Of a DNA stretch of 64,000 bases, positions 61,313-64,000 are shown one piece after another. Under the pieces are notes generated by a model. The model made no database searches. It was not told the origin of the DNA and saw only the letters and a program-made list of their open reading frames with translations. Positions within the stretch are counted from its first letter, which is position 1. Each line of letters opens with the position of its first letter. The translations under genes were made by a program, and so were the position numbers. Origin of the DNA: Mycobacterium intermedium (GTDB lineage Bacteria > Actinomycetota > Actinomycetes > Mycobacteriales > Mycobacteriaceae). The stretch covers positions 1 through 64,000 of the forward strand of contig NZ_MVHT01000028.1 of assembly GCF_002086275.1 (NCBI RefSeq), written 5' to 3'.

Positions 61313-62262
61313 GGCGCTCCCGGCAAGACTTCTGCTTCGAGCCGGCGCAGCAGCTCGCGCGGCGTCTCCAAGAGATGTGTACTGCCGTGTGCGCGTTTGA
61401 AATACAGGTGCATGTCGTGTTCCCACGTAATGGCGATGCCACCGTGCAGCTGAATGCCTTCGGCCGTTACCGTGCTCAATGTCTCGCTGGCGGCCAGCCG
61501 CGCGGTAGCGGCGTTGGTGGGGGTGGGGTCGTTGCACGCTTCGTCGACGACCGCCTTGGCCGCGGCGACTTTGACGTAGAGGTCGGCCATCCGGTGCTTG
61601 AGCGCCTGAAAACTGCCGATCGGCCGTCCGAATTGCACTCGGCTCTTGGTGTATTCCACGGTGAGTTCGAGGCAGCGTTCCGCGGCGCCGATCTGCTCGG
61701 CCGCAAGCAGAATCGCCGCGGTGTCCGCGATTCCTGGGTCCGCCCCCAGGTCGGCGGATTCTTCAGCTTGGACCTTCGCCAACCGGCGGGTCGGGTCCAT
61801 GGTGACGACGGGCTCCGCGCTGAACCGCGTCCACCGGCTCAGCTTGCCGCCCGAGGCGGCGACGACGACGTCGGCGATGTCGCCGTTGACCACATGGTCG
61901 GGGTCGAGCACCAACGCGCCGATCGATTCTCCCGAGGCCAGCGCTTCCAAGGTCTCGGCGTCGGGCTCGTCCGCGGACAGCAGAGCGAGCTCGGCGAGGG
62001 TGGTGCCCAGCAGGGGCGATGGCACGAGTCCCCGGCCGAGTTCCTGTAAGACTGTTGCCGCATCGGCCAATTCACCACCGGCTCCGCCCAGTTCCTCCGG
62101 TATCACCAGAGCCGCGGCGCCGACCTGCTCGCACAACAACTTCCACAGCGACTCGTCGTAGCCGCGGTCGGACTCGATTGCGGCGCGCACCGCGGCGGGA
62201 TTGGCGTGCTTGGTGACCAACGCGGCCACGGTTTCCCGCAGCAGCTCCCGTTCTTCACTCAT
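61309..62262 (-). CDS. fadE33: Acyl-CoA dehydrogenase FadE33
   Basis: A 317-residue acyl-CoA dehydrogenase subunit, shorter than the usual 380 residues and missing parts of the flavin domain, as is typical for the half-functional partners in mycobacterial heterotetramers. In M. tuberculosis FadE33 pairs with FadE31. The C-terminal ARLAASETLSTVTAEGIQLH and GGIAITWEHDMHLYFKR segment is well conserved. It belongs to the genes for the last two steroid rings. The ATG lies 49 bases after the fadE32 stop; the stop overlaps aspB. Confidence 0.94.
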   Translation of the reverse strand: MSEERELLRETVAALVTKHANPAAVRAAIESDRGYDESLWKLLCEQVGAAALVIPEELGGAGGELADAATVLQELGRGLVPSPLLGTTLAELALLSADEPDAETLEALASGESIGALVLDPDHVVNGDIADVVVAASGGKLSRWTRFSAEPVVTMDPTRRLAKVQAEESADLGADPGIADTAAILLAAEQIGAAERCLELTVEYTKSRVQFGRPIGSFQALKHRMADLYVKVAAAKAVVDEACNDPTPTNAATARLAASETLSTVTAEGIQLHGGIAITWEHDMHLYFKRAHGSTHLLETPRELLRRLEAEVLPGAP

Positions 62263-62311
62263 TGGCGCCGCTCCTCTTCATCGCTGCGCTCTGCATCGTC
62301 GCCGGCGCGAC

Positions 62312-63259
62312 TCACACTGCCTCCAGAACTCGTCGCCGATGCTGTTCGGGCGTACCCCAGGCCGACCGTAAGGCCTGCACTCGCAGCAGCAACAACGACA
62401 GGTCGTGTTCTTGAGTGAACCCGATGGCGCCGTGCGTCTGCAACGACGATCGTGCGGCCAGCAGGGCCGCCTCGCCCGCGGCCACCTTCGCGGCACTCAC
62501 ATCCCGCGGTTCCAACGTCAGCGCCGCGCCGTAGACCAGCGGCCGGGCCAATTCGACGGCGATGTGTACGTCGGCCAGTTTGTGTTTGATCGCCTGATAC
62601 GACCCGATCACCCGGCCGAACTGGGACCGCTGCTTGGCGTACTCGACGCCCGCGGTCAACAGCGCCTCGGCGGCTCCGACCAGCTGTGCGGCGGTAGCTA
62701 ACGCGCCGAACTCGTACGCGCGCTTGCTGTCCGCCTGCCAAGACGCACCGGTGGCCGCAACTTCGTAGAGGTGGCGGCTGGGATCGACGGATTCATGCTT
62801 ATCGCCGACAGCCGCTTCGCTGACTTCACCGGCATCGGGGCCACCGTCAACCACCAGCACCAGCCCGGCCGTGTCGGCGTCAACGGCATAGGGCACCTGC
62901 GGTGGTTGTGCCACGGTCGCGATCAGTTCACCGGCAGCAAGGCCGGCGCTGCGGTCGTCGTCGGCCAGCAAGATCGGTGCGACGGCGATGGATTCGGTAA
63001 CCGGTCCTGGAACGCACCAATGGCCGAGTCTTTCGAGTGCAACCACCAGATCGACGGGATGAGCATCGAGGCCGTCAAACTTCTCCGGCACGATCAATGC
63101 GGTGACGCCGAGATTGGCCAGTTGCTCCCACACCTTGCGACCGGGTGCGAAGTCACCCGCTGACCACGCGCGCACCGCGGCGGGCAGATCCGCGGCGCCC
63201 AGCGCTGCGTCGATGCTGGCCGCGAAGTCGCGCTGCTGTTCATCCAAGGCAAAGTCCAT
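62312..63259 (-). CDS. fadE32: Acyl-CoA dehydrogenase FadE32
   Basis: A 315-residue subunit, again short, with GAIGFTQEHDLSLLLLR near the C-terminus. In M. tuberculosis FadE32 forms an alpha2beta2 complex with FadE31 and is needed for breakdown of the HIP-derived part of cholesterol. The frame is open far upstream, but the ATG at 63259 (MDFALDEQQRDFA) is the homologous start and shares its first base with the last base... of the fadE31 stop region (TAATG arrangement), so translation is coupled. Confidence 0.94.
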   Translation of the reverse strand: MDFALDEQQRDFAASIDAALGAADLPAAVRAWSAGDFAPGRKVWEQLANLGVTALIVPEKFDGLDAHPVDLVVALERLGHWCVPGPVTESIAVAPILLADDDRSAGLAAGELIATVAQPPQVPYAVDADTAGLVLVVDGGPDAGEVSEAAVGDKHESVDPSRHLYEVAATGASWQADSKRAYEFGALATAAQLVGAAEALLTAGVEYAKQRSQFGRVIGSYQAIKHKLADVHIAVELARPLVYGAALTLEPRDVSAAKVAAGEAALLAARSSLQTHGAIGFTQEHDLSLLLLRVQALRSAWGTPEQHRRRVLEAV

Positions 63260-64000
63260 TACCGCTTCTCCCCTTTTGGTTCGCGGGGCAGACCCAACAA
63301 GCGTTCCGAAATGATGTTGCGCTGAATCTCGTTGGTGCCGGCGTAGATCGGGCCGCCCAGCGCGAACAGCAGGCCTTCGGTCCACGGGCCGGCCAGTTCG
63401 CCGTGGGCGCCGCGGATGTCGAGTGCGGTCTGATGCAACTCGACGTCGAGCTCGGACCAGAACACCTTGGTGACCGACGATTCGGCGCCCAACTCCCCGC
63501 CGGCGGCCAGTCGGGTCACCGTGCCGAAAGTTTGCAACCGGTAGGCCTGCGCCTTGATCCAGGCGTCGGCAACCCGGTCGGCGAATTCCGGTGGTGAGCC
63601 GCTGTCTTTCCACAGTTGCACCAGCCGCTCGGCTGCCGCCAGGAAGCGGGCCGGGCTGCGTAGCGACATGCCCCGCTCGTTGCTTGAGGTGCTCATCGCG
63701 GCACGCCAACCGTCGTTCGGGCTGCCGATGACGTCCTCGTCGGGCACGAAGACGTCGTCAAGGAAGATCTCGCCGAAGCCGGTGTCACCGCCCAATTGGA
63801 CGATCGGCCGGACGGTGACGCCCTTGGCTTTGAGGTCGAACATGAAATACGTCAAACCTTGGTGGCGCTGGGATTGCGGGTCGGACCGGAACAACCCAAA
63901 GGCCATCTCGGCGAACGGCGCCCGCGAACTCCAGATCTTCTGACCGTTGAGCAGCCAACCGCCGTCGGTCTTGGTGGCGGTGGATCGCAGCGAAGCCAAG
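63259..64000 (-). CDS. fadE31: Acyl-CoA dehydrogenase FadE31, C-terminal part
   Basis: The coding sequence runs off the right edge of the window; the start and about the first third lie beyond it. The visible 246 residues include the middle beta domain (GGWLLNGQKIWSSRAPF, GDTGFGEIFLDDVFVPDEDV) and the C-terminal helical domain ending GPIYAGTNEIQRNIISERLL, which is the conserved FAD-contact end of full-length acyl-CoA dehydrogenases. It is the first gene of the fadE31-fadE32-fadE33-aspB run in this view and partners FadE32 and FadE33. Confidence 0.95.
   Translation of the reverse strand, partial: LASLRSTATKTDGGWLLNGQKIWSSRAPFAEMAFGLFRSDPQSQRHQGLTYFMFDLKAKGVTVRPIVQLGGDTGFGEIFLDDVFVPDEDVIGSPNDGWRAAMSTSSNERGMSLRSPARFLAAAERLVQLWKDSGSPPEFADRVADAWIKAQAYRLQTFGTVTRLAAGGELGAESSVTKVFWSELDVELHQTALDIRGAHGELAGPWTEGLLFALGGPIYAGTNEIQRNIISERLLGLPREPKGEKR

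Overview
This is chromosomal sequence from a high-GC actinobacterium, almost certainly a slow-growing Mycobacterium. The evidence is gene content and order. Apart from local insertions, the window reproduces the M. tuberculosis segment Rv3604c to Rv3562 (from memory, read in the opposite orientation): panC-panD-coaX-lysS-lsr2-clpC1, lpqF-mhuD, mutY, carbonic anhydrase, disA-radA-lpqE, carD-ispD-ispF-cysS-rlmB, arsB2, lppH, a LacI regulator, kstR-fadE34, kshB/hsaA-hsaD-hsaC-hsaB, and nat, aspB, fadE33-fadE32-fadE31. The species cannot be named from sequence alone. Statements about M. tuberculosis are recalled, not aligned.

Positions 1-9000 hold coenzyme A precursor synthesis (panC, panD, coaX, overlapping or nearly abutting), lysyl-tRNA synthetase, the nucleoid silencer Lsr2 and the ClpC1 unfoldase. 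Positions 9000-17000 hold a beta-lactamase-like lipoprotein, the haem-degrading enzyme MhuD, a hydrolase, DNA repair (MutY, RadA), c-di-AMP synthesis (DisA), a beta-class carbonic anhydrase and two exported or anchored proteins. Positions 17400-21460 form a carD-led run with ispD, ispF, cysS and an rRNA methyltransferase.

Positions 21500-33800 mix the conserved backbone with segments I do not remember from M. tuberculosis at this place. These are a large ATP-binding LuxR-type regulator followed by a cytochrome P450, a pxpA gene coupled to a metallo-beta-lactamase-fold gene and ArsB2, and a complete zinc/manganese ABC importer whose apparent Zur-type operator covers a leaderless promoter. Two tandem PknH-like sensor lipoproteins lie between.

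Positions 33800-42400 are the KstR-controlled steroid genes. KstR is divergent from fadE34, and kshB is divergent from hsaADCB, with palindromic KstR boxes in both divergent spacers. KshB and HsaA-D open and degrade rings A and B of the steroid nucleus.

Positions 42400-59330 are the most interesting part: about 17 kb lying between hsaB and nat, which are neighbours in M. tuberculosis. In order it holds a four-copy structured tandem repeat, an exported FG-GAP-like protein, a DUF445 membrane protein facing an Abi-alpha (DUF4393) protein, a complete eight-gene mce transporter operon with a Mce-associated protein, a CHAD protein, a membrane-anchored coiled-coil protein, and debris from a 13E12-family gene and an IS110-family transposase around a small EthD-domain gene. 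The insertion separates nat from the KstR-controlled hsa promoter and places a lipid/steroid-type importer inside the steroid catabolic cluster. The window ends in fadE31, which is cut by the edge. I saw no tRNA, rRNA, CRISPR array or intact insertion sequence.
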